From Gammaproteobacteria bacterium HGW-Gammaproteobacteria-1 (GTDB lineage Bacteria; Pseudomonadota; Gammaproteobacteria; Thiohalomonadales; Thiohalomonadaceae), in contig PGZL01000001.1 of assembly GCA_002840095.1 (NCBI GenBank), forward strand, positions 68,718-132,717: a stretch of DNA of 64,000 nt, written 5' to 3'. Both the position numbers and the translations under genes were made by a program. Within the stretch, counting starts at the first letter, position 1. Every line of letters starts with the position of its first letter. The notes under the pieces were generated by a model. That model made no database searches, was not told where the DNA came from, and saw only the letters and a list, made by a program, of their open reading frames with translations. This document shows positions 6,740-14,659 of this stretch, piece by piece.

Positions 6740-7633
6740 ATGACTGAATTGACCGCGCAACGCATGGCCGTTCTCGATGCGTTCGAGCAACTGGAGCACG
6801 CGCGCGCCGCGTTCGCCGCAGGTTATCGCGAGTGCGTCGATTACCCCGTGGCGCTCAGCGAAGCGGACTTCGCCCTCAAGCCTGGCTTTGGTGGTGATCG
6901 CCGCGCACAGCGCGAGGCCGCCCTCGCTGTCCTGACCACTTTCTATTACATCGATTCCGAGCAGGACGGCCGCGGTACCGTGCGCGGCCGCGCCTTGGTG
7001 GCCATCCCCCCTGCTCTCCTGTCCGCCGTCGAGACCTTCAATACCGCCAAGCTTACCCTCAAGGCGGCAATGAAAACCCTGCGCGAAACCGCGGAGGCCC
7101 TGTCGCTGTCGACGCATACCGCCCAGCACCGGCTGCAGGACGAAATGAACGCGCTTTACACCGGGCGCTGTGCCGCCTATGAAAATACCCTGCGCCTTGC
7201 GCACCGCTCCCGCCTGAATCTGGCGCAGTGCTACCGCAAGGTGCTGTGGCTCCCCGACGTCACCGCCAATGTGGTGTTCACCGAGTCACGCCACCATACG
7301 GTATCGCAACACGTCGAGGTCGCGCCGGACACCGCCCTCGCCCGCGTCGTCGGCGGTCAGACCGACGGCGATCTGGTGCGTCGCCGCGCCGGCGCTGCGC
7401 ACTGGCGCGCCAATGTCCAACAAGCCGACGGTTCCTGGCATCAGTCCAAGGCCCACTCTCCGTTACTGGTGCTGCGCGATGCGCCGACCGACCCGCTGCC
7501 CGCGCACAACCTGGATGAGCCCTACACCCCCATCGAGCGCGGGCGCCGTGCCGACCGGCAAGCCGCTGTGGCGGTGGGCAGCGGCCTGTTCGTGGTGCCC
7601 AAACGAAAATCGGCTGTTAACAGAATTAACTGA
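6740..7633 (+). CDS. Possible Tus-family replication-terminus binding protein, 297 aa
   Basis: ATG 6740 has GGGAGAG upstream. The length (297 aa) is close to E. coli Tus (309 aa). Several stretches run parallel to Tus as I remember it. The N-terminal helix is LDAFEQLEHARAAF; the helical segment AIPPALLSAVETFNTAKLTL corresponds to the first long Tus helices. The C-terminal block runs from WRANVQQADGSWHQ through SPLLVLRDAP and LDEPYTPIERGRR, resembling the Tus segment around PLIALINRD. The match is distant and was judged by eye. If correct, the protein would bind a terminator site on the plasmid and arrest a replication fork. It precedes an N6-methylase-like gene by 47 bases. An unrelated DNA-binding protein remains possible. 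Confidence 0.45.
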   Translation: MTELTAQRMAVLDAFEQLEHARAAFAAGYRECVDYPVALSEADFALKPGFGGDRRAQREAALAVLTTFYYIDSEQDGRGTVRGRALVAIPPALLSAVETFNTAKLTLKAAMKTLRETAEALSLSTHTAQHRLQDEMNALYTGRCAAYENTLRLAHRSRLNLAQCYRKVLWLPDVTANVVFTESRHHTVSQHVEVAPDTALARVVGGQTDGDLVRRRAGAAHWRANVQQADGSWHQSKAHSPLLVLRDAPTDPLPAHNLDEPYTPIERGRRADRQAAVAVGSGLFVVPKRKSAVNRIN

Positions 7634-7680
7634 CCGGCTGCATGCTGCTGCCTATCGCATCGCATACAGGAACCGCCATC

Positions 7681-8520
7681 ATGGTGAAGAAACGCATCGT
7701 CACGAATCCCGAGGACACCAGCCGCAGCATCCAGCGGCTGGCCGACGCGATTATCAAGGACTATGCGGTGTCAACCCACGATGCCGTACCCGCCCTGTTC
7801 GGTTCGGTGCTGGAGGACTACGGCGTCGGCAATTCGCACACCCGCGAATGGATCGGCCGTCTGCGCAACCCGGAGCGCCTCGAACACCTGCGCGAGGAGC
7901 TCTACTCCATCATTGAGCATGCTGATCCGTTCGAGGACGTGTTCGGTGCCCTGTATATGGCCACGTCCAGCCGCTCCAAGCAATCAGGTCTCGGCCAGTT
8001 CTTCTCGCCGCAACCCATTGCCGATCTGATGGCCCAGTTCACCGTCGCCGACCTGGACATGAGCCAGTACAGCCCGGAGCGTCCGATGCCCGTGATGGAG
8101 CCGACGTGTGGCGCCGGCGTGATGCTGCTGTCCATGGCCAAGACCATCTTGCGGCATCACGGACGTGAGGGCCTGCGCCGGACCGCGTTCTATGGCAATG
8201 ATCTGGATCCGGTGTGCACCTGCATGGCCGCTGGCCAGATGCTGCTGCACGTGACCCGCCACGATGCGCAGGTCGCCTCGTTGATGATCTTCAACGGTAA
8301 CGGTCTCGCCCCGATGGAAACATGGCGGCCCTGGCTGTATGCCACCGCCAAGCCCGACACTCCGGAGAACGTCAAGCAGGGCGCCACAACTCCGCCCGCG
8401 CAGGCCGAGCCGGTCATCGCGCCGCTGCCGCACGTGGCTGCCACTGTGGACTCGCCGTCGGCGCCGAGTCGCCTGACGGGTTCCCTGGGGCGTGACCGGC
8501 AGATGGGCCTGTCACTTTGA
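7681..8520 (+). CDS. N6-adenine methylase-like protein lacking the NPPY motif, 279 aa
   Basis: The ATG at 7681 (MVKKRIV) has AGGA about ten bases upstream. The type I HsdM/N6-methylase signature is clear: GLGQFFSPQPIADLMAQF, then EPTCGAGVMLLS, the SAM-binding motif I. FYGNDLDPVCTCMA follows, with the conserved acidic residue. No (D/N/S)PP(Y/F) catalytic motif follows in the remaining sequence, where NGNGLAPMETWRPWLY occupies the expected place. The C-terminal 70 residues are Pro/Ala-rich and look disordered. It may bind SAM or DNA without methylating, or act with a partner. It is followed closely by the AbiEi-like gene. Confidence 0.75.
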   Translation: MVKKRIVTNPEDTSRSIQRLADAIIKDYAVSTHDAVPALFGSVLEDYGVGNSHTREWIGRLRNPERLEHLREELYSIIEHADPFEDVFGALYMATSSRSKQSGLGQFFSPQPIADLMAQFTVADLDMSQYSPERPMPVMEPTCGAGVMLLSMAKTILRHHGREGLRRTAFYGNDLDPVCTCMAAGQMLLHVTRHDAQVASLMIFNGNGLAPMETWRPWLYATAKPDTPENVKQGATTPPAQAEPVIAPLPHVAATVDSPSAPSRLTGSLGRDRQMGLSL

Positions 8521-8531
8521 GTTCCGCTTCC

Positions 8532-9134
8532 ATGGCACAACCAAAAGACCGCCTCAAGGACTTACCCCCCATTTTCCACTGGCGCGATCTGGTGGACGGC
8601 GGAAGCACACCCGGTGCCGCCCGCGTCACGGTCAGCCGCTGGGTGAAGCAGGAGCGTGTCGAGCCCATCGGCGGCATGTCAGGCCTCTATCGCAATGTCA
8701 CGCTGGAGCTCAACAGTCCGCTGTGGGCCGAGGTCTTCCGGCGCTATCTGCCCAACGCTATCGTGGCCGGTCGCGCCGCATTACAGCATGCCGGCTGGTT
8801 GTGCGGCGACGCCGATACTGTCGATTTGGTCGTGCCGTTGAAAATGCGCCCACCACAGCTCGATGGCGTTGAGTACCGCCATCGTACGCGTGCCTGGTTG
8901 CAGCAGATCGCTTTGTCGGACCACCAGCTATATGGCTTCTCGGTACTGGCTCCAGAGTATGCGCTGGCCGATCTCCTTGTGACCGACGCGGCGTGGGTGT
9001 CGACCGCGCAACTGCAAATTCCAGAACAGATAAGCCTGAGCGACATCCGTGATCTCGCCGGGGCTCTGGCGCCCCTCTATTCGCGCGCCCAGACGCACAT
9101 CGTGTCACCGCGTCGCGATGGAGAACGCATGTGA
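8532..9134 (+). CDS. AbiEi-like winged-helix protein, 200 aa
   Basis: The ATG at 8532 or the TTG at 8517 (which overlaps the previous stop) could start this gene. The layout fits AbiEi-type antitoxins. It opens with a winged-helix-like segment (VTVSRWVKQERVEPIGG), then AALQHAGWLCGDADTVDLVV, then a C-terminal domain with YALADLLVTDAAW. AbiEi proteins pair with a nucleotidyltransferase toxin, but no such toxin follows, since the next gene is a 93-residue unknown. This could therefore be an orphan regulator. The family call is tentative. Confidence 0.5.
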   Translation: MAQPKDRLKDLPPIFHWRDLVDGGSTPGAARVTVSRWVKQERVEPIGGMSGLYRNVTLELNSPLWAEVFRRYLPNAIVAGRAALQHAGWLCGDADTVDLVVPLKMRPPQLDGVEYRHRTRAWLQQIALSDHQLYGFSVLAPEYALADLLVTDAAWVSTAQLQIPEQISLSDIRDLAGALAPLYSRAQTHIVSPRRDGERM

Positions 9135-9177
9135 AGAAATCCCACGAGCCATTAACTCATCATTTCGGAGAACGGCT

Positions 9178-9459
9178 ATGTACGTAAAGCTCGGCAAGGT
9201 CACCGGTCAGCAACTCTATTCGATGGATCGTGAAATCTGGCATGGCACGCCGGGAACGGCGGTGGATGTACTGAAGCGGACCGTGCAGCGCTATTCGACC
9301 GAGGCACTCACCGCCATGCTCGCGCAACATGCCGAGGTCACCGAAAAGGGCCGCCAGACCGGTTCGCTCTGTGAGGAACATGCCGTTATCTATGAAGCAG
9401 CACAGAAGTGGCTTGAGGCGGTCATGGCCAAGCGCCTGCCAAAATCTGAGGCAGCGTAG
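9178..9459 (+). CDS. Hypothetical protein, 93 aa
   Basis: CGGAGAAC lies just before ATG 9178. The protein is small, soluble and helical (VDVLKRTVQRYSTEALTAML and EEHAVIYEAAQKWLEAVMA), with no metal site or membrane segment. It lies 43 bases after the AbiEi-like gene and before a strong hairpin at 9492-9515, so it may end the preceding transcript. Function unknown. Confidence 0.6.
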   Translation: MYVKLGKVTGQQLYSMDREIWHGTPGTAVDVLKRTVQRYSTEALTAMLAQHAEVTEKGRQTGSLCEEHAVIYEAAQKWLEAVMAKRLPKSEAA

Positions 9460-9491
9460 GCCGCAGGAAACCGTCTGTATTGAGACAACCA

Positions 9492-9515
9492 ACCTCTGTG
9501 GTTCACCACAGAGGT
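9492..9515. promoter_or_regulatory. Perfect 10-bp hairpin or operator between transcription units
   Basis: ACCTCTGTGG and its complement CCACAGAGGT flank a TTCA loop. No T-run follows on either strand, so it is not a classical terminator. It lies 33 bases after the 9178-9459 gene and 38 bases before the start at 9554. It could be an operator, an attenuator or a transcript-stabilising structure at the head of the eight-gene unit. Confidence 0.5.
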
Positions 9516-9553
9516 GCAAGGAAGTACGGAGCGCGCAGGGGGGGGAGGTCCTT

Positions 9554-9946
9554 ATGATCGTAGAGCAAACATTCTGTGGCGAGCTGTTGGCGCGAGCACT
9601 CCCTGGCGGTGAGGACGTGGCGATCCTCGCTATTCGCGCACCTGGGGCTGCGCCACTGCGATTGCCGAAGACAAACTACGTTGCATTTCAGATCGAACTG
9701 CCTGATATCGCCAGTACCCAGGAGCTTCATGAGGCACACGTGCGGAAGGCCTTGCGGTGGCTGCGCAACATGAACTCCGCACAGCGCCGCGTACGGCTAA
9801 TGATCGTATGTGAGGCGGGCCGCTCGCGTTCAGCGGCGTTCGCTGAGTTCGTATCCGAATGGCTTGGTTTGCCCCATAAGGGCGACACCAGCGAAGCCAA
9901 CCAAGCCCTTTTGGCATATCTCCGGAATCAACTCCCGGAAAGCTGA
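9554..9946 (+). CDS. Dual-specificity/tyrosine phosphatase-like protein, 130 aa
   Basis: The ATG at 9554 follows GGGGGAGG with seven bases of spacing. The sequence VCEAGRSRSAAF (C86, R92) is the C-x5-R-S phosphate-binding loop of cysteine-based phosphatases, preceded by a beta strand (RRVRLMIVCE) as in that fold. An acidic catalytic residue cannot be assigned by eye. The length fits a minimal dual-specificity phosphatase, and predicted phosphatases of this type occur on plasmids and in phages. It is the first of eight closely spaced plus-strand genes, and the next gene begins five bases later. The substrate is unknown. Confidence 0.65.
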   Translation: MIVEQTFCGELLARALPGGEDVAILAIRAPGAAPLRLPKTNYVAFQIELPDIASTQELHEAHVRKALRWLRNMNSAQRRVRLMIVCEAGRSRSAAFAEFVSEWLGLPHKGDTSEANQALLAYLRNQLPES

Positions 9947-9951
9947 GGTGA

Positions 9952-10290
9952 ATGATGGCACGCGTACTCGATGAAGAGAAAGCACTGTGTGTTGAAACAG
10001 CGACTCGCAATGGACATGCGGAAGCAGCAGCCCATGCATGTGATGCCGGCGATGTGGGGTGCCTGGATTGCCCATTCCAGGATGAGCAGTCTGACGACGA
10101 TTGGGTAGCTACCTGCATCGGTTGCGGATGTGACGATCTGCACGCCTGCGCCGAAGAGGACACGGGCAACCCCTGTAGCTGGGTCCGCCTCGATCGGGAA
10201 ACACAGTTGGGCGTATGCAGCGTGTGCCAGGACCACGTCGAGCGCTGGGATGACGGCGACCGTGAGATTCGTGTCCCGGCCGAAACATGA
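9952..10290 (+). CDS. Cys-rich zinc-binding protein, 112 aa
   Basis: ATG 9952 (or the adjacent ATG at 9955) follows AGGTGA. Cysteines are dense: CLDC near residue 37, then CIGCGCDDLHAC, a later CSW, and CSVC. The pattern C-x2-CGC-(D/T)D-x2-AC, C-x-W, C-x2-C recurs in small phage and plasmid proteins of unknown function, and predicts one or two zinc sites. The N-terminus is helical and acidic. It lies between the phosphatase-like gene and the next Zn-ribbon gene, with gaps of 5 and 11 bases, so it belongs to the same transcript. Confidence 0.65.
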   Translation: MMARVLDEEKALCVETATRNGHAEAAAHACDAGDVGCLDCPFQDEQSDDDWVATCIGCGCDDLHACAEEDTGNPCSWVRLDRETQLGVCSVCQDHVERWDDGDREIRVPAET

Positions 10291-10301
10291 GGAGTACCGC
10301 C

Positions 10302-10853
10302 ATGCCCGCCACACGGACCAAGAGCAGCACCCCGAGCCCCGCCGCTGACGGCAAGTGCCGGCTGTGCCGGTGCAAGTTGGACGCCGACGAAGGGGACGAC
10401 CTCGACCTCCACGTTTGCCGCTCCTGCAAGGGCAGGCCCGAGGCACGCCGGTTAGGCATCGGGGTGGTCAGCGGGCGCACGCGCCCGGGAGTGAAGTCGG
10501 CCAGGGAATTTACCACGGCGGAGCGGGACCTGATCCGGAAGTTGCACGGGTTCATGCTTCCGCAGCAGCTCCTCAACCTCCTGAACGAACGGCTCAGGTC
10601 CGACCTTGGACCCGATGCGCTCCCCTACACCATGGACCAGCTCTACGCGGAGATCGGCGATGCCCCGACGCCGTCCGCCGGCGGCGGGCATGACTGGCCC
10701 GGCCTGCGGAAGCTGCTCGCGGCCGCAGAACGCGCCGGCACGCTGGCCGCTGTCAATGAGCAAGTGATTGACGACTTCGCGGTCGTGTTTTCTCTCAACC
10801 AAAAGCAGGTGCTGGTGCTCAAAGACATCCTCCTGCAAACCCAGGAAGACTGA
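10302..10853 (+). CDS. Zn-ribbon protein upstream of the HerA-like ATPase, 183 aa
   Basis: The ATG at 10302 has GAGGAG nine bases upstream. An N-terminal CRLCRCKLDADEG stretch and a later CRSC about 20 residues on form a four-cysteine ribbon (residues about 21-44). The rest is helical (LIRKLHGFMLPQQLLNLLNE) and ends in LKDILLQTQED. The stop is two bases from the start of the ATPase gene. A nucleic-acid or protein adaptor for the ATPase is plausible but is inference only. Confidence 0.65.
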   Translation: MPATRTKSSTPSPAADGKCRLCRCKLDADEGDDLDLHVCRSCKGRPEARRLGIGVVSGRTRPGVKSAREFTTAERDLIRKLHGFMLPQQLLNLLNERLRSDLGPDALPYTMDQLYAEIGDAPTPSAGGGHDWPGLRKLLAAAERAGTLAAVNEQVIDDFAVVFSLNQKQVLVLKDILLQTQED

Positions 10854-10855
10854 CC

Positions 10856-11794
10856 ATGGCCCATGCCGTCATCCGCCGAAACGAGATGTTCGAGGCAACC
10901 CTGAATCTGGGAGGTACCCCCGTGGACCTTGGTGAGTACGCCACGACCGGGCTGCTGGCCGTCGCCGTCGGGCCACGGGGCAACGGCAAGACGAACGCGG
11001 GCCTCGTGGCTGCGGAGCAGCTCGCCGAGCAGGGGTGGATCAGCGTCCTCATCGACCCAGAAGGGGAGTTGGAGTCCCTGTACGGTGCGGCGGTGGCGGA
11101 CGCGGAACAGTTGCGCAAAAGCCTTGGGGCGCGGAAGCAGCCGATTATCGTGGTGTCCGCGACGAACGCCGAGGCGTTTGTCCCTTACGGCCAGGCTGTC
11201 CTGGACGTGGCGGACCGGCAGCGCAAGCCGATCTTCGTGTTCATCGATGAAGGGCAGATGTTCAGTGCCAGCAAGAAGAAAGACATCGCGGCGGCGGCCG
11301 ACATCATCAACCAGCTTGCCGAGCGCGGTCGCAAGCGCGCCGTCGATATGTTCATTACCGCGCACCGCTATACCGGGTCGCTGCATCGGACGATCTTCGC
11401 CAACAAAAATCTGACCCTCGTGGGGTGCCAGGAAGACCCTACCGCCTGGTCGACACTGGCACCGCAGTTCCGGGCATCGAAGATCGAGTTCAGCGATTTG
11501 AACGCCCTGGCGCCCGGCGAGTTCTTCTGTTTCAGCCGGGCCGGCGTCGAGAAGATCCGGATGCCGATGGCGTCCGCCCTGGCCCGTGTCGCGCCGAAGG
11601 CAAAGCGTGTGAAGCGCAAGCTGCCCACCACCTTCAGCCAGTGGAACCGTGCCATGCGCGAGATCCCCACCGCGCGCCTGGAGGCCCTGAACGACCCCGT
11701 GGTCAACCTGTTGGGTGCGGTCGCCGGGCTCTCGGCCCAGCAGATGCTCTCCGGCGCGCGTGCGCTCCAGGATGAACTGGAGGCCCGGGCGTGA
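10856..11794 (+). CDS. HerA/FtsK-type P-loop ATPase, 312 aa
   Basis: Walker A is GPRGNGKTN (K45) and Walker B is IFVFIDEGQMF (D131, E132). The segment INQLAERGRKRAVDMFITAHR is typical of the HerA/VirB4 group, with an arginine-rich helix and a sensor-like TAHR. Proteins of this size form ring ATPases that move along or clamp DNA or protein. It has no membrane segment, unlike coupling proteins. The GTG of the next gene overlaps its stop (GTGA). Within this window it is separate from the conjugation ATPases (DotB, DotO, DotL). Its neighbours are a nuclease and a helicase, suggesting a DNA-processing or defence complex. Confidence 0.75.
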   Translation: MAHAVIRRNEMFEATLNLGGTPVDLGEYATTGLLAVAVGPRGNGKTNAGLVAAEQLAEQGWISVLIDPEGELESLYGAAVADAEQLRKSLGARKQPIIVVSATNAEAFVPYGQAVLDVADRQRKPIFVFIDEGQMFSASKKKDIAAAADIINQLAERGRKRAVDMFITAHRYTGSLHRTIFANKNLTLVGCQEDPTAWSTLAPQFRASKIEFSDLNALAPGEFFCFSRAGVEKIRMPMASALARVAPKAKRVKRKLPTTFSQWNRAMREIPTARLEALNDPVVNLLGAVAGLSAQQMLSGARALQDELEARA

Positions 11795-13716
11795 CACGGG
11801 CCGTCACGGCACTGCCACTGGAGGTCACCCGGTTCGTGGTTGCCTACGGGTGGCGGGCACGTGCACGCGAGATCGCCGCAGTGCTCGGGCGCCCCGCCGA
11901 GGAGATCGAGCGGATCCGGCGCTCCAATGCCTGCAAGAAACTCCCCAAGGCCAAGGGCTTCGCGGAACTCTTCGCCTTGTGGCACGGCCGCGCCCCGGAA
12001 GACCATGAGTGGCCGGCGCCGCGGAAGATAGGCGCCCGAGACTCCTACGAATGGCTTGCGCCCGAAGTGGCGCTGCTCGCAAGCCTGGTCGGGCAGATGG
12101 GCGTGAAGGAGATCGCCAAGGTACTCACGGAACGCCTGCGCCGCCAGACCGGTGATCGCACGGCGCGCCGTACCGCCGTCTCGGTCTTGGTGCGCGTGAA
12201 CCTCATCGGGCTGCAGCTCAGCAAAGATGTTCTTGGCGGGATCACGACCGCCGAAGCCGGGAAGGAGATCGGTTCCCTGCACACCATCTACCAGGCGATC
12301 GAGAGCGAGCAGCTGCCCACCCGTCGTGTCGGACGTCTCCACGTCATCCCCTACGATGCCTGGGAGGCCTGGAAAGCTGCGCGGGTATTCCCGCCGGCAG
12401 GCTATGTGCAACTCAGCTCGATCCGAGAGACGCTAGCGATCCGCAGTGACAAGTTGTCGGAATTCGCCCGGATGGGGCTGATCCCCACCGCCGTCCGCTG
12501 CAACCCCTACGGCACCAAGGCCAGAACCACACAGTTCGGCACCTGGTATGTCGATAAGAAGGTCGCCCGGAAGCTGGTTGCAGACCGGCGCGCCGGCCGG
12601 CCGATGCCCTGGCACGGGAAGCCGTTGCAGGACAACCTGCGTGTCACATACCGGCTCTGGCTGGAGCGCAAACACCCCGCGTCCTGTCCGACCTGCGCAG
12701 AAATTTGGGGCAAGAAAAGGGCGCCTCGCTCGTTTGAGGAATATGCCGAACGGTATCCGCCGCTCGCCCACGGCGCCAAGCGCCACCTGACACGGGTATG
12801 GACGCCGGGACTCACTGTCACCGAAGTGGCGCGCCATGTCGGGTGTACCGTTTATCGGGTGCAGTGCGCCATCAAGAATGGCCTTCTGGCCGCCACCCCC
12901 ATGGGTCGCCGACAGTACGTGTCGCGCACCGACGCCACCCGCTGGAAGGCGCGGCGTTGTCCGACCGGCACCAGTGAGGCGTCCTGGTTATCTTTGGAAG
13001 CTGCCGCCAGGCTGTACCTCTTCACCGAGAGGGAGCTGCGGGGACTCATCAAGCGCCAACAGATGAAATCCAGAGTGGGCACGTCCGGCGCGGCCCGCGG
13101 TATCGTCTACGTGCTGAAACAGCAGTGCGCGCAGCTTCGTGAAAAGCGCGGTTTCACGGAACGTGAGGCGGCCCGCCGCGTCGGCGTGTCCGTGGCGCGC
13201 CTACGCACCCTCCTGCGCGGGGTGGACTGGCGCAAGGCAGACGGTATTCCGCTGGTGACCGTGCAGGCGGTCATAAAGCGGCTGGAATCGCGCGAGGGCT
13301 ACACCATTGAGGAAGCGGCGAAGGCCATTCGCAAATCCCGCCAGTGGGTCCTGGACCGGATACAGGACGGGACGATCCGTGTCACCCGGGCGAAGTGGGA
13401 CCGCCGGCGCGTATACATCAGCGCACCGATGTTGCGCCGTCTGGAAGAAGCCAAGTCCAAACCCGTGCACAAGGAGAAATTCGGGACGTCCTGGCTGCTC
13501 TTGAGCGAGGCGGCGAAGGAGGCCGGCGTCACTGTGGCAACGATGATTCGCTGGGCTGAGAAGGGCGAGGTCACGCGCCAACCATCACTCCAGGGCTGGC
13601 GCTATCCGCGAAAGAGCGTGCGTGCCCAGGCCCGGCGCTACTGGCGCACCGTCAGGTTCCGCCGCGCTACGCCGCCGGCGTGGCTGCGCGACTCAAGCCG
13701 AGAGGTGCGAGCATGA
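11791..13716 (+). CDS. 641-residue protein with many tandem HTH modules
   Basis: Starts at GTG 11791 inside the ATPase stop. The protein is a chain of short HTH or excisionase/MerR-like modules. Visible units include ITTAEAGKEIGSLHTIYQAI (about residue 151), LTVTEVARHVGCTVYRVQCA (about 337), LSLEAAARLYLFTERELRGL, FTEREAARRVGVSVARLRTL, YTIEEAAKAIRKSRQWVLDR and LLLSEAAKEAGVTVATMIRW. Several are followed by a basic strand such as RRQYVSR or RRVYISA, as in HTH_17-type proteins. A CPTC pair lies near residue 299. Most such proteins have one module, so six or more is unusual and implies recognition of a long or repeated DNA site. Its function is unknown. Confidence 0.7.
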   Translation: MTRAVTALPLEVTRFVVAYGWRARAREIAAVLGRPAEEIERIRRSNACKKLPKAKGFAELFALWHGRAPEDHEWPAPRKIGARDSYEWLAPEVALLASLVGQMGVKEIAKVLTERLRRQTGDRTARRTAVSVLVRVNLIGLQLSKDVLGGITTAEAGKEIGSLHTIYQAIESEQLPTRRVGRLHVIPYDAWEAWKAARVFPPAGYVQLSSIRETLAIRSDKLSEFARMGLIPTAVRCNPYGTKARTTQFGTWYVDKKVARKLVADRRAGRPMPWHGKPLQDNLRVTYRLWLERKHPASCPTCAEIWGKKRAPRSFEEYAERYPPLAHGAKRHLTRVWTPGLTVTEVARHVGCTVYRVQCAIKNGLLAATPMGRRQYVSRTDATRWKARRCPTGTSEASWLSLEAAARLYLFTERELRGLIKRQQMKSRVGTSGAARGIVYVLKQQCAQLREKRGFTEREAARRVGVSVARLRTLLRGVDWRKADGIPLVTVQAVIKRLESREGYTIEEAAKAIRKSRQWVLDRIQDGTIRVTRAKWDRRRVYISAPMLRRLEEAKSKPVHKEKFGTSWLLLSEAAKEAGVTVATMIRWAEKGEVTRQPSLQGWRYPRKSVRAQARRYWRTVRFRRATPPAWLRDSSREVRA

Positions 13717-14300
13717 CTTATCGGATCGTCTTCGACCTGGACGACGTGCTCTGCAACTTGCGCGAGCCGATGTCCGACGCTCTGGCCAAGGCCACCGGCA
13801 AGCGGTTGGCCTGGCAGAACTGGACCACCTACGACCTGTCCGTGTTGTACGGAGTCGGGCTCGATCACTGCCTGTCGGCATTTCTGGAACACGAGGTGCT
13901 GGAGCACGCGAAACCGGAACCAGGCGCTGTGGATGCGGTCCGCGTGTGTCGGGAGCTGGGCTGCGAAGTGCAGGTGATGACGGCCAGGGGTTGGCACCCT
14001 AACGGGGATGCGCTGACGCGCAGCTGGTTGGCGGCGCACGGTTTCGTCATTGACGCTCTTGCGGTGGTGGGTCTGCACGAATCCAAGGCCGCGGCGATCG
14101 GCGCGGCCGGCGGTGCCGACTTCTTGCTTGATGACAGCCCGCGCCACATCCAGGAAGTGATGGACGCAGGCACGGTGGTCACCCCTGTGGTGCTGTGCCG
14201 GCCATGGAACAAGCATGTCACGAACGCCAGCCGCGTTCGCAGCAATATCGAGTTTTGCAAATTGGTCATGAGCCGAATGGCCGCAGAGGTGGTAGCGTGA
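13713..14300 (+). CDS. HAD-superfamily 5'-nucleotidase-like protein, 195 aa
   Basis: The ATG at 13713 overlaps the previous stop (ATGA). HAD motifs are present: VFDLDDVLCN (D8 nucleophile and D10), MTARG (motif II), a Lys in HESKAAAIG, and FLLDDSP (motif IV). The DDVLCN variant and the size match the cytosolic deoxynucleotidase group (NT5C-like), which dephosphorylates (deoxy)nucleoside monophosphates. It is embedded in an operon with DNA-acting proteins, so it may act on nucleotides or on a DNA or RNA end. The GTG of the next gene overlaps its stop. Confidence 0.7.
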   Translation: MTYRIVFDLDDVLCNLREPMSDALAKATGKRLAWQNWTTYDLSVLYGVGLDHCLSAFLEHEVLEHAKPEPGAVDAVRVCRELGCEVQVMTARGWHPNGDALTRSWLAAHGFVIDALAVVGLHESKAAAIGAAGGADFLLDDSPRHIQEVMDAGTVVTPVVLCRPWNKHVTNASRVRSNIEFCKLVMSRMAAEVVA

Positions 14301-14659
14301 TCCGTCTTGCAGTTGACGTTGTTCGGCTTCTGCAGCGCGCCCAACTGGATCTCTCGTCGGAAAAGCACCTGCAGGAATGTATTGCGTCTCTCCTTGAATC
14401 GGTGGGCATTGCTTTTGAGCGGGAAATACGGCTGTCCGATCGGGACATTCCTGATTTCCTCCTCGCCGGAGGTATAGCCATCGAATGCAAGATGCGGAAT
14501 AAGGCTCGAAAAGTGGCCGTCTACAAACAACTCTGCCGCTACGCTGAGCATGAAGCCGTCAAGGTGTTGGTGCTGGCCTCTAATATGTCCATAGGGTTAC
14601 CGCCGGAAATAAATGGCAAGCCGGTCTATGTTGCGTCGTTAAGCCACGGGTGGTTGTGA
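14297..14659 (+). CDS. PD-(D/E)XK-type nuclease-like protein, 120 aa
   Basis: Starts at GTG 14297 within the previous stop (GTGA). The core DIPDFLLAGGIAIECKMR shows the (P)D...ExK arrangement of the PD-(D/E)XK nuclease fold (D, then E-C-K), with a helix before it (KHLQECIASLLESVGI) and a strand/helix after (VAVYKQLCRYAEHEAVKVLV). At 120 residues it is a minimal nuclease domain. Its stop overlaps the start of the SNF2 helicase gene (TGATG), so the two are probably made together and may act as a nuclease-helicase pair. Confidence 0.7.
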   Translation: MIRLAVDVVRLLQRAQLDLSSEKHLQECIASLLESVGIAFEREIRLSDRDIPDFLLAGGIAIECKMRNKARKVAVYKQLCRYAEHEAVKVLVLASNMSIGLPPEINGKPVYVASLSHGWL

